DNA from: Clostridia bacterium
GTDB taxonomy: Bacteria > Bacillota > Clostridia > Oscillospirales > Acutalibacteraceae
Direction: 5' to 3'
Assembly: GCA_024404115.1 (NCBI GenBank)
Contig: JAKSQM010000003.1
Span: 1 to 64,000, forward strand
DNA: 64,000 nt
In this document: in pieces, positions 38,529 to 46,940 of the stretch
Layout: every line of letters starts with the position of its first letter
Position numbering within the stretch: position 1 is the first letter of the stretch
Program-made: the position numbers and the translations under genes
Notes under the pieces: generated by a model
What the model saw: only the letters and a program-made list of their open reading frames with translations
The model's database searches: none
Told to the model about the DNA's origin: nothing

Positions 38529-39503
38529 ATGTCATACAGTGAAGTTAATTTTGACAAAAACACCCAGTTCCTTGTAACAGGCGGTGCAGGCTTCATCGGC
38601 TCAAACCTTTGCGAAGCAATTCTTAAAAAAGGATGCAAAGTAAGGTGCCTTGATGATTTATCAACAGGAAGTATGAAAAATGTTGAGATTTTTCTCGATA
38701 ATCCCAACTACACATTTATAAAGGGCGATATAAAAGATTTGGATACCTGCCTTAAAGCCACAGAGGGCGTTGATTTTGTGCTTAATCAGGCAGCATGGGG
38801 CAGTGTTCCAAGAAGCATTGAAATGCCACTTTTCTATGAAAAAAATAATATTATGGGCACACTTAATATGATGGAAGCTGCAAGACAGAATAAGGTTAAA
38901 AAGTTTGTTTACGCAAGCTCATCATCTGTTTATGGTGATGAACCAAACCTGCCAAAAACCGAGGGCAGAGAGGGCAGACTTCTTTCACCCTATGCCTTAA
39001 CAAAGGCTGTTGACGAGCTTTACGGCAGAATGTACACTGACATTTACGGTCTTGATACTTACGGACTTCGCTACTTCAATGTATTCGGCAGACGACAGAA
39101 TCCCGACGGAGCATATGCGGCAGTTATTCCGAAATTCATCCGTCAGCTTATGAATGATGAAGCACCCACAATCAACGGCAACGGCAGACAGAGCAGAGAT
39201 TTCACATATATTGAAAATGTAATCGAAGCCAATCTGAAAGCGTGCCTTGCCCCCCACGAGTGCGCAGGTGAAGCGTTCAATATTGCTTATGGCGGAAGAG
39301 AGTATCTTATAGATATTTATTATGCCCTCACCAACGCTTTGGATAAAAAAATCGAGCCCATTTTCGGACCCGACAGAAAAGGCGATATAAAGCATAGCAA
39401 TGCCGATATTTCAAAGGCAAAGGAGCTTTTAGGGTATTCACCCGATTATGACTTCCAGCGTGGACTCAAAGAAGCCATCGAATGGTACAAAGCAAATCTT
39501 TAA
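38529..39503 (+). CDS. UDP-N-acetylhexosamine 4-epimerase (WbpP/TviC-like SDR)
   Basis: A 324-residue extended short-chain dehydrogenase. The NAD motif is TGGAGFIGS (about residues 14-22). The catalytic SSS and YxxxK are in YASSSSVYGD and SPYALTKAVDE. LNQAAWGSVPRSI, RYFNVFGRRQNPDG and GRQSRDFTYIENV follow the WbpP/TviC pattern. It would interconvert UDP-GlcNAc and UDP-GalNAc, or their uronic acids. It pairs functionally with the dehydrogenase at 16475, 21 kb away. Confidence 0.85.
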   Translation: MSYSEVNFDKNTQFLVTGGAGFIGSNLCEAILKKGCKVRCLDDLSTGSMKNVEIFLDNPNYTFIKGDIKDLDTCLKATEGVDFVLNQAAWGSVPRSIEMPLFYEKNNIMGTLNMMEAARQNKVKKFVYASSSSVYGDEPNLPKTEGREGRLLSPYALTKAVDELYGRMYTDIYGLDTYGLRYFNVFGRRQNPDGAYAAVIPKFIRQLMNDEAPTINGNGRQSRDFTYIENVIEANLKACLAPHECAGEAFNIAYGGREYLIDIYYALTNALDKKIEPIFGPDRKGDIKHSNADISKAKELLGYSPDYDFQRGLKEAIEWYKANL

Positions 39504-39518
39504 TAAACAAACAAAAAG

Positions 39519-39550
39519 AACTCTGAACTTTCAACGGTTCAGAGTTTATT
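39519..39550. terminator. Bidirectional terminator between the epimerase and XRE genes
   Basis: AACTCTGAAC (39519-39528) pairs with GTTCAGAGTT (39537-39546). T-rich runs follow on both strands. It serves both convergent genes and touches the XRE stop codon. Confidence 0.8.
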
Positions 39551-39752
39551 TTTTGTCCTCAATATATTGCATAACATCTTCTACATTGCAATTCAGTATT
39601 CGGCAAAACATCTCAATTGTATGCGTGCTGACGCTTTCATTTCGCTTTAAACGGGTTATCTGTGAGGGACTGACATTATATTGTTTGATAAGTGCATATT
39701 GCGTAATGCCTTTTTCTTTCATTGTCTGCCATAATCTGTCATAGGAAATCAT
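39546..39752 (-). CDS. Small XRE-family HTH regulator
   Basis: A 68-residue protein consisting of one helix-turn-helix domain: ITQYALIKQYNVSPSQITRLKRN. The fold fills the chain, leaving no sensor domain. The ATG at 39752 has AGGAGG about 10 nt upstream; a TTG three codons earlier is too close to it. A large palindrome covers its own promoter (39769-39802), so autorepression is likely. It may also control neighbouring genes. No toxin partner is adjacent. Confidence 0.8.
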   Translation of the reverse strand: MISYDRLWQTMKEKGITQYALIKQYNVSPSQITRLKRNESVSTHTIEMFCRILNCNVEDVMQYIEDKK

Positions 39753-39768
39753 ATTTTTCAACCTCCTG

Positions 39769-39802
39769 TTGACATATTAACCGATTTTGGTCAATGTGTC
39801 AA
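39769..39802. promoter_or_regulatory. Palindromic operator over the XRE promoter
   Basis: Arms TTGACATATTAACC (39769-39782) and GGTCAATGTGTCAA (39789-39802) are complementary at 12 of 14 positions around a 6-bp centre. The arms overlap both the -35 and -10 of the XRE promoter, so a bound dimer would block RNA polymerase. Confidence 0.7.
39774..39802 (-). promoter_or_regulatory. XRE regulator promoter
   Basis: Minus strand: TTGACA (39797-39802), a 17-bp spacer and TAATAT (39774-39779). The leader is very short. Confidence 0.75.
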
Positions 39803-39805
39803 TAG

Positions 39806-39853
39806 AAATAAAAAGATGGCTATGAAGAGCGGTGCCTATCATAACCATCTTTT
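39806..39853 (-). terminator. pheST operon terminator
   Basis: A 15-bp stem with one mismatch (39811-39825 with 39839-39853), followed on the minus strand by TTTTTATTT. The arm AAAGATGGTTATGA recurs in the terminator at 46111. Confidence 0.75.
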
Positions 39854-39869
39854 GCTATATTATTGTGTT

Positions 39870-42305
39870 TTATCTCAACTTAATTCCAAGCTTGAATTCA
39901 AGTGCTTTAAGGATTTTTGAGATGTGCTTGTCTGCTTCTTCGGGCATAAGCTCTGATGCACCAGAAGCCAGTGTCAGCTTAAATGCCATGCTCTTTTTGC
40001 TCTCGCCGATTGCCGCACTTCTGTAAATATCAAAGAGCTTAATATCGGTAACAGCCTTGCAAGCGTCATAAATAACCTTTTCAATTTCGCCACATTCCAT
40101 TGCCTCGTCAGTAACAAGTGCAAGGTCTCTCTTAACGCTTCTGAAAGGTGAAACTGCTGTGTATTTACAGCTCTGTGCCGCTTTCTTCATGAAAAGACCG
40201 AAGTCGATTTCGCCAACGAAGCAGTTCTTTGTGATTTCAGCATCCTCTGCAACCTCGTATGAAAGCTGACCGATAAAGCCCAGCTTTGTGCCGCCACAAT
40301 AAACAGATGCGCTGATGCCCGGGTGCAGGAATGTGTAAGCATCCTTTTTGTATGTGAAGCTTACGCCAAATTCCTCAGCCGCAGCGTCAAGAACACCCTT
40401 TGCTGTGAAGAAATCTTCATCATCACCGTAAACGCCGAATGCAAATTTCTGCTTCTCTTCGGGGATTGTAGCAACAGGAATTTCGTTTGGAACAAATGCG
40501 TTTGCAAGCTCATAAATTCTTGCGCCGTCATTGCCTCTTTTCATGTTGTGTGAAAGAATTCTGATAATTGAGGGAGCGAGAATTGAACGCATAATGCCGT
40601 AGTTTTCACTGAGGGGATTATCAATCTTAACATAGTTTCTTTCGGGAGCATCTTCGGGAAGTCTGAGCAGGTCAATTTCATCTGTTGAATAGAATGAGTA
40701 ATTGATAAGCTCGCAGAATCCCTCGTTTACAAGGCAATCCTTAAACTTGTTAATGTCTTTCTGCTTCTTGTTAAGTCCACCGCTTGTTACAGATGCGCTT
40801 GTCATAAATTTAGGCACGATATGATCGTAGCCGTAAACCTTGATAACATCCTCTGCAAGGTCATTTGCATAACCCTCAATATCTGTTCTGTATGCAGGTG
40901 CAACAGCAGTAATGTTGTCGCCATCAACTGTGATTTCATAATTCTGACGGCGAAGAATGTCAACAACAGTATCTTTCGGTACTTCAATGCCAAGAACGCC
41001 GTTGATTTTTGAGAATGTTGTTTCAACTTTCTGATTCTCTCTTGAGGGGTTAGCGTCAATATCAATGTGAGTTGCAGAAACAGTACCGCAGCCTAATTCC
41101 TCAACAAGGTGAAGCGCACGCTCCATAGCCATGCCTGTTGTGTATTCATCAACACCCTTTTCAAAGCGGCGTGAAGAATCACTGCTCTGACCGAGAGCTC
41201 TTGATGTGCGGCGGATGTTGCCTCTTTCAAACTTTGCAGATTCAAAAAGAACATTCTCTGTTGTGTCTTTGATTTCTGAATTAAGACCGCCCATGATGCC
41301 TGCAAGTGCAACGGGCTTTTCACCGTCGCAGATAACAAGATTTTCGCTTGTAAGTGTGAACTCTTTTTCATCAAGAGTGATGATTTTTTCGCCATTCTCT
41401 GCACGGCGAACTATAATAGAATCCTTTGCAACATTTGACATATCAAATGCGTGCATTGGCTGACCCATTTCAACAAGAACATAGTTTGTAATGTCAACAA
41501 ATGTGCTGATTGCGTTGATACCGCACATCTTCAGTCTGCGGCGCATCCAAAGGGGAGATTTTTCAATCTTAACATCCTTAACGAAATGTGCAATATATCT
41601 GGGGCAAAGGTCGGGAGCAAGAACGTTAACAGTAACATTTTCGTTGTTTGCATCCTCAACTGCTGTGTAATCAAGTGCAGGGGGAGTAATCTTTCTGTCA
41701 AGCAAAGCGGCAAGCTCTCTTGCAATACCGTAAACATACTGGCAGTGGGGCAGGTTTGCTGTAACTGAAATATCCCATACTTCATCGTCAAGACCAAGAT
41801 ATTTTTTAACATCCATACCGGGGACAGCGTCATCGCCCAGCATCATAATGCCGTAAACCTCTGCGCCCTCATACCAGTTGTCATCAATACCAAGCTCTTC
41901 GCCAGAGCAAAGCATACCGTCTGATTCAACGCCACGAAGCTTACCTTTTTTAATCTGCATAACTTCAGCAGGAGCGTTTGAATCGCCTTTCTTTCTGCCA
42001 TAAACCTTAGCACCGGGAAGTGCAACAGGAACAATGTCGCCCACGTTTACATTTGGTGCGCCTGTAACAATCTGAATGTCGCTGCCAAATTCACCGCAGT
42101 CAACCTTGCAGATAACCATGTGGTCAGAATCGGGATGAGCAGTGATTTCTTTAATAACACCAACATATACGCCCTCAATATCGGGTGCAACGGGATTTTT
42201 CTCTTCAACCTCAAGACCGCATGAGAATAAACTGTCTTCAATAACCTGTGAGGAAACGCCCTCAAGGTCAACCATATCTTTTAACCAGCTAATTGGTAAG
42301 TACAT
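39870..42305 (-). CDS. pheT: Phenylalanine-tRNA ligase beta subunit
   Basis: An 811-residue beta subunit of the (alpha-beta)2 enzyme that charges tRNA-Phe. The N-terminal tRNA-binding domain (about 40-155), the B3/B4 editing domain, B5, the core and the C-terminal FDX-ACB domain (about 715-811) are all recognisable. MYLPISWLKDMVDLE is the usual start, with AGAGGTGAT before it. It lies 15 nt after pheS in one operon under the T-box. Confidence 0.95.
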   Translation of the reverse strand: MYLPISWLKDMVDLEGVSSQVIEDSLFSCGLEVEEKNPVAPDIEGVYVGVIKEITAHPDSDHMVICKVDCGEFGSDIQIVTGAPNVNVGDIVPVALPGAKVYGRKKGDSNAPAEVMQIKKGKLRGVESDGMLCSGEELGIDDNWYEGAEVYGIMMLGDDAVPGMDVKKYLGLDDEVWDISVTANLPHCQYVYGIARELAALLDRKITPPALDYTAVEDANNENVTVNVLAPDLCPRYIAHFVKDVKIEKSPLWMRRRLKMCGINAISTFVDITNYVLVEMGQPMHAFDMSNVAKDSIIVRRAENGEKIITLDEKEFTLTSENLVICDGEKPVALAGIMGGLNSEIKDTTENVLFESAKFERGNIRRTSRALGQSSDSSRRFEKGVDEYTTGMAMERALHLVEELGCGTVSATHIDIDANPSRENQKVETTFSKINGVLGIEVPKDTVVDILRRQNYEITVDGDNITAVAPAYRTDIEGYANDLAEDVIKVYGYDHIVPKFMTSASVTSGGLNKKQKDINKFKDCLVNEGFCELINYSFYSTDEIDLLRLPEDAPERNYVKIDNPLSENYGIMRSILAPSIIRILSHNMKRGNDGARIYELANAFVPNEIPVATIPEEKQKFAFGVYGDDEDFFTAKGVLDAAAEEFGVSFTYKKDAYTFLHPGISASVYCGGTKLGFIGQLSYEVAEDAEITKNCFVGEIDFGLFMKKAAQSCKYTAVSPFRSVKRDLALVTDEAMECGEIEKVIYDACKAVTDIKLFDIYRSAAIGESKKSMAFKLTLASGASELMPEEADKHISKILKALEFKLGIKLR

Positions 42306-42320
42306 AAAAAATCACCTCTC

Positions 42321-43343
42321 TCACTTTCTGAACTGACTGAGTATTCTTACATCACCGTCATAAAGAAGGTGAATGTTGTTTACGCCGTATTTAAGCATTG
42401 CAATTCTGTCAAGACCTGTGCCGAATGCAAGACCTGTCCATTCGTCTGGGTCAAGACCGCAGTTTTTAATAACATTTCTGTTTACAACGCCGCCGCCGAG
42501 AATTTCAATCCAGCCTGTGCCCTTGCAAAGTGAGCAGCCTGCGCCGTGGCATTCACAGCATGTAACGTCAACCTCAACGCTTGGTTCTGTGAACGGGAAG
42601 AATGAGGGACGGAAACGGGTTTTTGTATCTTTATCAAAAACAGTTTTTGCAAGTGTATCAAGAAGTCCCTGTAAATCGCAAAGAGAAAGATTCTTGTCAA
42701 TAACAAGACCCTCCATCTGATGAAACATAGGTGCGTGAGTTCCGTCATCATCACAGCGGAAAACTCGACCTGGGGATACAATCTTGAACGGTGGCTTCAT
42801 TGTTTCCATAGCTCTTACCTGACCGGGTGAGGTGTGAGTGCGGAGAAGCAAATCGTCGTTGATATAGAAAGTGTCCTGCTTATCTCTTGCAGGGTGGTCT
42901 GCTGAAACATTAAGAGCGGTGAAGTTGTGGAAATCATCCTCAATTTCGGGACCTTCAAAAACTGTGAAGCCCATGCCTGTGAAAGCGTCAATCAGCTCGT
43001 TTCTTACAAGAGTAACAGGGTGAAGATGACCAGCCTTTGATTTCTTTGAGGGCATTGTAACATCAACAGCCTCTTTGATATATCTCATTTCAAGAGCTTT
43101 CTTTCCAAGCTCCTCCTCTTTTTTGTCAAAAAGCTCTGTTGCCCATACTTTAAACTCGTTGATGATTTTACCTGCGGCAGGTCTTTCCTCTTTTGAAAGA
43201 GAGCCTAACTGCTTCATAAGTGCAGGGATTGCGCCGTTTTTGCTGAGATATTTGAATCTGACATCTTTAAGCTCGTCAATCTGAGCAACCTTGCCTGCCA
43301 GTTCTTCAATCTGAGCGCGTAATTCTTTGATTTTTCCTTCCAA
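42321..43343 (-). CDS. pheS: Phenylalanine-tRNA ligase alpha subunit
   Basis: About 340 residues; the catalytic subunit that activates Phe. Class II motifs are visible: GPEIEDDFHNF, motif 2 RVFRCDDDGTHAPMFHQMEG, and the C-terminal GTGLDRIAMLKYG. A CxxC pair sits in CCECHGAGCSLCKGTG. The start is set at TTG 43343 because AAGGAG lies 8 nt upstream; the GTG three codons earlier overlaps that site. It is controlled by the T-box leader. Confidence 0.93.
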   Translation of the reverse strand: MEGKIKELRAQIEELAGKVAQIDELKDVRFKYLSKNGAIPALMKQLGSLSKEERPAAGKIINEFKVWATELFDKKEEELGKKALEMRYIKEAVDVTMPSKKSKAGHLHPVTLVRNELIDAFTGMGFTVFEGPEIEDDFHNFTALNVSADHPARDKQDTFYINDDLLLRTHTSPGQVRAMETMKPPFKIVSPGRVFRCDDDGTHAPMFHQMEGLVIDKNLSLCDLQGLLDTLAKTVFDKDTKTRFRPSFFPFTEPSVEVDVTCCECHGAGCSLCKGTGWIEILGGGVVNRNVIKNCGLDPDEWTGLAFGTGLDRIAMLKYGVNNIHLLYDGDVRILSQFRK

Positions 43344-43380
43344 AAATAACACTCCTTATTTTTTATTAGGACGGAACGGA

Positions 43381-43645
43381 TAAAAATAAAATAATCCCGT
43401 CCTGCTAAAGGACGGGATACCCGTGTTACCACCTTTATTCACTGCCTGCTCACACAGACAGCCTTATGAAGTACATTCATACTCCTGCACCTGTTACGGT
43501 GTGCCTCCGTCGCATCCTACTGTAATTTCAGTGCGCAGCTCCAAGATGAATTCACAAAAACTATTCTTATGCCTCGCATCAAACGGCAATTTTCTGAAAG
43601 AAATCGTAATTGCTACTGCTTCTCTTCACAGCCTTTTGTTAAGTT
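43381..43645 (-). ncRNA. T-box riboswitch for tRNA-Phe, leader of pheST
   Basis: Transcribed leftward from the promoter at 43652-43680. A stem I region of about 130 nt carries a Phe specifier TTC followed by A at 43548-43550, inside GAATTCATC. Near its end is the T-box sequence GGTGGTAACACGG (43421-43433). There UGGU can pair with the ACCA end of uncharged tRNA-Phe. The terminator (ATCCCGTCC with GGACGGGAT, 43394-43418, then a T-rich run) would form when tRNA-Phe is charged. The specifier assignment is by eye; the T-box class is secure. Confidence 0.88.
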
Positions 43646-43651
43646 TTTAAT

Positions 43652-43680
43652 ATTTTATCACAGCTAAAAACCGTTGTCAA
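43652..43680 (-). promoter_or_regulatory. pheST promoter
   Basis: Minus strand: TTGACA (43675-43680), a 17-bp spacer and TAAAAT (43652-43657), just upstream of the T-box. Confidence 0.8.
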
Positions 43681-43775
43681 TACGCAAAAATCTATACCTT
43701 TAAACAAATCTGTATTGAAATTTATAAAAAAATGTGTAAATATCAATAAATATATTTATTATGCTTAAAAAAGTG

Positions 43776-43804
43776 TTTAAAAATTGAAAGAATTGTTATA
43801 TAAT
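43776..43804 (+). promoter_or_regulatory. nfnAB promoter
   Basis: TTTAAA (43776-43781), a 17-bp spacer and TATAAT (43799-43804). AGAGGTGA precedes the ATG at 43840. Confidence 0.6.
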
Positions 43805-43839
43805 AACTTTTATAAAACTCAATTCAGAGGTGAATTGTA

Positions 43840-44694
43840 ATGTACAGAATCGTTAAAAAGGAATCTTTAAACAGTACCGTTACACTTATGAAGATAGAAG
43901 CTCCATTTGTTGCGGCAAAGGCTCAGCCAGGTCAGTTTATTATTTTGCGTGTTGATGACGAGGGCGAAAGAATTCCCCTTACCATTGCAGGATACGACAG
44001 GGAAGAGGGTACAGTAACAATTATTTTTCAGATAGTTGGTGCAACCACCGAGGCTCTTAACCATAAAAATGAGGGCGAATATATCTGCGATTTTGCAGGC
44101 CCTTTAGGCACAGCTACAGAAATTGACGGGCTTAAAAATGTCTGCATCGTTGGCGGCGGTGTTGGATGTGCAATTGCATACCCCATTGCTAAAAAGCTTC
44201 ACGAAATGGGTTGCCGTGTTACAAGCGTTATCGGCTTCCGCACAAAAGACCTTGTTATTCTTGAGGACGAATTCAAGGCTGTTTCAGACGAACTTTTTGT
44301 TATGACAGATGACGGAAGCTATGGCACACAGGGCAATGTGTGCGCTCCTTTAAATGATATGTTTTCACAGGGCAAAACCTTTGATAAGGTCATTACAATC
44401 GGCCCTCTTATTATGATGAAATTTGTTGTGGGTGCAGTGAAGCCAACAGGAATCCCCTGTGTTGTTTCAATGAATCCCATTATGATAGACGGCACAGGAA
44501 TGTGCGGCGGCTGCCGACTGACACTTAATCAGGACGGCAAAAAGGTTGTCAAATTTGCTTGCGTTGACGGACCCGATTTTAACGGCTACGAGGTTGATTT
44601 TGACGAAGCAATGAGCAGAGGCACAATGTACCGTGGCTTTGAAAGACAGGCTCACGAAGCGACCTGCAATCTTTTCAAAAAGGAGGCTGAATAA
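43840..44694 (+). CDS. nfnA: NfnA-like ferredoxin-NADP+ oxidoreductase small subunit
   Basis: A 284-residue flavoprotein. An N-terminal FAD domain has PGQFIILRVDDEGERIPLTI. An NAD-binding region follows with IVGGGVGCAIAYPIAKKL. A 2Fe-2S site lies near the C terminus (MCGGCR and FACVDGPDF). The family also includes dihydroorotate dehydrogenase PyrK and sulfide dehydrogenase subunits. Adjacency to the large NfnB-type subunit points to the NADH-dependent reduced ferredoxin:NADP+ oxidoreductase, an electron-bifurcating complex of Clostridia. Confidence 0.85.
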   Translation: MYRIVKKESLNSTVTLMKIEAPFVAAKAQPGQFIILRVDDEGERIPLTIAGYDREEGTVTIIFQIVGATTEALNHKNEGEYICDFAGPLGTATEIDGLKNVCIVGGGVGCAIAYPIAKKLHEMGCRVTSVIGFRTKDLVILEDEFKAVSDELFVMTDDGSYGTQGNVCAPLNDMFSQGKTFDKVITIGPLIMMKFVVGAVKPTGIPCVVSMNPIMIDGTGMCGGCRLTLNQDGKKVVKFACVDGPDFNGYEVDFDEAMSRGTMYRGFERQAHEATCNLFKKEAE

Positions 44695-44696
44695 TC

Positions 44697-46106
44697 ATGG
44701 CAAATATGAATCCTAAAAAGAATCCTATGCCTTCACAGGCTCCCGAAGTAAGAGCGCACAACTTTAAAGAGGTTGCATACGGATACAGCGAAGAAATGGC
44801 TCTTGACGAGGCAATGCGCTGCCTTAACTGCAAAAATCATCCCTGCGTTGCAGGCTGCCCTGTTAATATTCACATCCCTGCTTTTATTGAAAAAATAAGA
44901 GAGGGCGATTTTGAGGGCGCATATAAAATTATCACAAAAACTTCAACTCTCCCTGCTGTCTGCGGCAGAGTTTGTCCGCAGGAATCACAGTGTGAATCAA
45001 AATGTGTCCGTGGCTTAAAGGGCGAGCCTGTTGGTATCGGCAGACTTGAACGCTTTGTTGCTGACTGGCACAACGCTCATTCAGATGAAATCCCCGAAAC
45101 AGCAGAGCCAAACGGTCATAAGGTTGCAGTTGTAGGCTCAGGTCCCTCCGGTCTTACCTGCGCAGGCGACCTTGCAAAAAAAGGCTACAGCGTAACTGTT
45201 TTTGAGGCGCTTCACAAAGCAGGCGGCGTTCTGGTTTACGGTATTCCCGAATTCAGACTTCCCAAAACTATAGTTCAGAAAGAGATTGATACTCTTAAAG
45301 CTATGGGTGTGGATATAGAAACAAATATGATTATCGGCAAAACTCTCACTGTTGACGAGCTTTTCCATATGGGCTATGAGGCTGTTTTCATCGGCTCTGG
45401 TGCAGGACTTCCCATGTTTATGGGTATCCCCGGTGAATCCTGCAAGGGTGTTTACTCTGCCAATGAATTCCTCACTCGCTCAAACCTTATGAAGGCTTAT
45501 AAAGATGATTCTGCAACTCCCATTATGAAAGGCGGCAAGGTTGCCGTTGTTGGTGGCGGTAATGTTGCAATGGATGCCGCAAGAACAGCACTTCGCCTTG
45601 GCGCAGAGAAAGTTTATATCGTTTACCGCCGTTCTCTTGAGGAGCTTCCTGCAAGAAAAGAAGAGGTTGAGCACGCAATGGAAGAGGGCATTGAGTTCAG
45701 ACTTCTGTGCAATCCTCTTGAAATTCACGGCTATAAAAACCCCGAAGATCCGAGAGACCCCAAAAACGGCTTTGTTACAGGTATGCGCTGCATAAAAATG
45801 GAGCTTGGCGAGCCTGACGAAAGAGGCAGAAGACGCCCAGTTCCCGTTGAGGGCAGTGAGTTTGACATTGATGTTGACTGCGTAATTATTTCAATCGGCA
45901 CTTCACCAAATCCGCTGATTAAATCCACCACCGCAGGACTTGAAACAAACAAGCGTGGCGGAATTATCGTTACAGAAAACGGCGAAACCACCAAGGCAAA
46001 TGTATTTGCAGGCGGCGACGCTGTAACAGGTGCGGCAACGGTTATCTCTGCCATGGGTGCAGGCAAAATCGCCGCAAAGGCAATTGACGAAAGCTTTAAT
46101 AAATAA
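44697..46106 (+). CDS. nfnB: NfnB-like ferredoxin-NADP+ oxidoreductase large subunit (GltA/GltD-type)
   Basis: A 469-residue iron-sulfur flavoprotein. An N-terminal cysteine-rich domain (CLNCKNHPCVAGCP, then CGRVCPQESQCESKC) binds 4Fe-4S clusters. Two dinucleotide sites follow: VVGSGPSGLTCAGDLA and VVGGGNVAMDAART. The end carries FAGGDAVTGAATVISAMGAG. It is often annotated as homotetrameric NADPH glutamate synthase (gltA), but pairing with NfnA 2 nt upstream favours NfnB. AGGAGG lies inside the end of nfnA. Confidence 0.87.
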   Translation: MANMNPKKNPMPSQAPEVRAHNFKEVAYGYSEEMALDEAMRCLNCKNHPCVAGCPVNIHIPAFIEKIREGDFEGAYKIITKTSTLPAVCGRVCPQESQCESKCVRGLKGEPVGIGRLERFVADWHNAHSDEIPETAEPNGHKVAVVGSGPSGLTCAGDLAKKGYSVTVFEALHKAGGVLVYGIPEFRLPKTIVQKEIDTLKAMGVDIETNMIIGKTLTVDELFHMGYEAVFIGSGAGLPMFMGIPGESCKGVYSANEFLTRSNLMKAYKDDSATPIMKGGKVAVVGGGNVAMDAARTALRLGAEKVYIVYRRSLEELPARKEEVEHAMEEGIEFRLLCNPLEIHGYKNPEDPRDPKNGFVTGMRCIKMELGEPDERGRRRPVPVEGSEFDIDVDCVIISIGTSPNPLIKSTTAGLETNKRGGIIVTENGETTKANVFAGGDAVTGAATVISAMGAGKIAAKAIDESFNK

Positions 46107-46110
46107 TTTT

Positions 46111-46151
46111 AAAGATGGTTATGATTTTTACTTGTCATAATCATCTTTTTT
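46111..46151 (+). terminator. nfnAB terminator
   Basis: AAAGATGGTTATGA (46111-46124) pairs with TCATAATCATCTTT (46135-46148), with one wobble and a T run. The left arm is identical to an arm of the pheST terminator. Confidence 0.8.
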
Positions 46152-46187
46152 ATGCTTTTAATCATGTAATCAAAAGGCTTTGCTTTA

Positions 46188-46216
46188 TTGACAAACCGCA
46201 AAAAATTGTATAGAAT
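46188..46216 (+). promoter_or_regulatory. Promoter of the TetR-family gene
   Basis: TTGACA (46188-46193), a 17-bp spacer and TAGAAT (46211-46216). CAGGAGGTG precedes the ATG at 46250. Confidence 0.7.
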
Positions 46217-46249
46217 ATAAGAAAACAGAAAAAAGACAGGAGGTGCATC

Positions 46250-46807
46250 ATGGCGCTGTTCACCCAAAAGGCAATAACCGATACTTTTGTGGGGCTTCTT
46301 AACGAGAAAAGGCTTGATAAAATCACCGTTAAGGATATTGTGGAAAAATGCGGGGTCAGCAGAAAAACCTTTTATTATTATTTTGACGATATTTATGACC
46401 TTCTTGAAAAATCACTGGAGGATTTAAAGCGTGAATCTGTCAGCAGAATAGATGACATTGATTCTTTTGAAGCGGAGCTTCTGAATCTTGCCGATTTTGT
46501 TATAAAAAATAAAAAGGCGGTTTATCATATTTATAACTCTGTCAGCCGTGAAAAGTTAGAGGATTATCTTTATGAAAGCGCACTGCCTGTTATCAGCAAA
46601 ACAATCGATGCAAGGCTTAAAGGCACAACCTATTCAAAAGAAGATGCTGACATTGTTTCAATGGTTTGCACCAACGCTTTCACAAGCTGTGCGCTTCGGT
46701 GGATAAAAGAGGGGATGACCTCTGATTTTGAATATATCCTTAAAAGAATAGCCGCAATTTTTGACGGTGCGCTGGAATCTGCCGCCTCAAAAGCAAAAAA
46801 TCAATAA
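46250..46807 (+). CDS. TetR/AcrR-family transcriptional regulator
   Basis: A 185-residue protein. The N-terminal helix-turn-helix shows ITVKDIVEKCGVSRKTFYYYFDDIYDLL at residues about 24-51. The C-terminal half is helical and resembles the DhaS-like TetR_C type. It is followed by its own terminator, so it is a separate unit. It is a likely controller of the adjacent membrane operon starting at 46941. Confidence 0.87.
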   Translation: MALFTQKAITDTFVGLLNEKRLDKITVKDIVEKCGVSRKTFYYYFDDIYDLLEKSLEDLKRESVSRIDDIDSFEAELLNLADFVIKNKKAVYHIYNSVSREKLEDYLYESALPVISKTIDARLKGTTYSKEDADIVSMVCTNAFTSCALRWIKEGMTSDFEYILKRIAAIFDGALESAASKAKNQ

Positions 46808-46825
46808 TAAAATGGTAACACTTTT

Positions 46826-46862
46826 GCCGTTGTGTGTAGTTTTTACACACAGCGGTTTTTTT
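46826..46862 (+). terminator. TetR gene terminator
   Basis: CCGTTGTGTGT pairs with ACACACAGCGG (one wobble), followed by seven T residues. Confidence 0.85.
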
Positions 46863-46875
46863 GACCGTTTTTTTC

Positions 46876-46904
46876 TTGCAGAAAATGTATAAAATATATA
46901 TTGT
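46876..46904 (+). promoter_or_regulatory. Candidate promoter of the DUF308-MMPL operon
   Basis: TTGCAG (46876-46881), a 17-bp spacer and TATTGT (46899-46904). Both elements deviate from consensus, as might suit a regulated promoter. Confidence 0.35.
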
Positions 46905-46940
46905 AAAGTGATTTTGGAACATTCGGAAGAAGGATTTATT

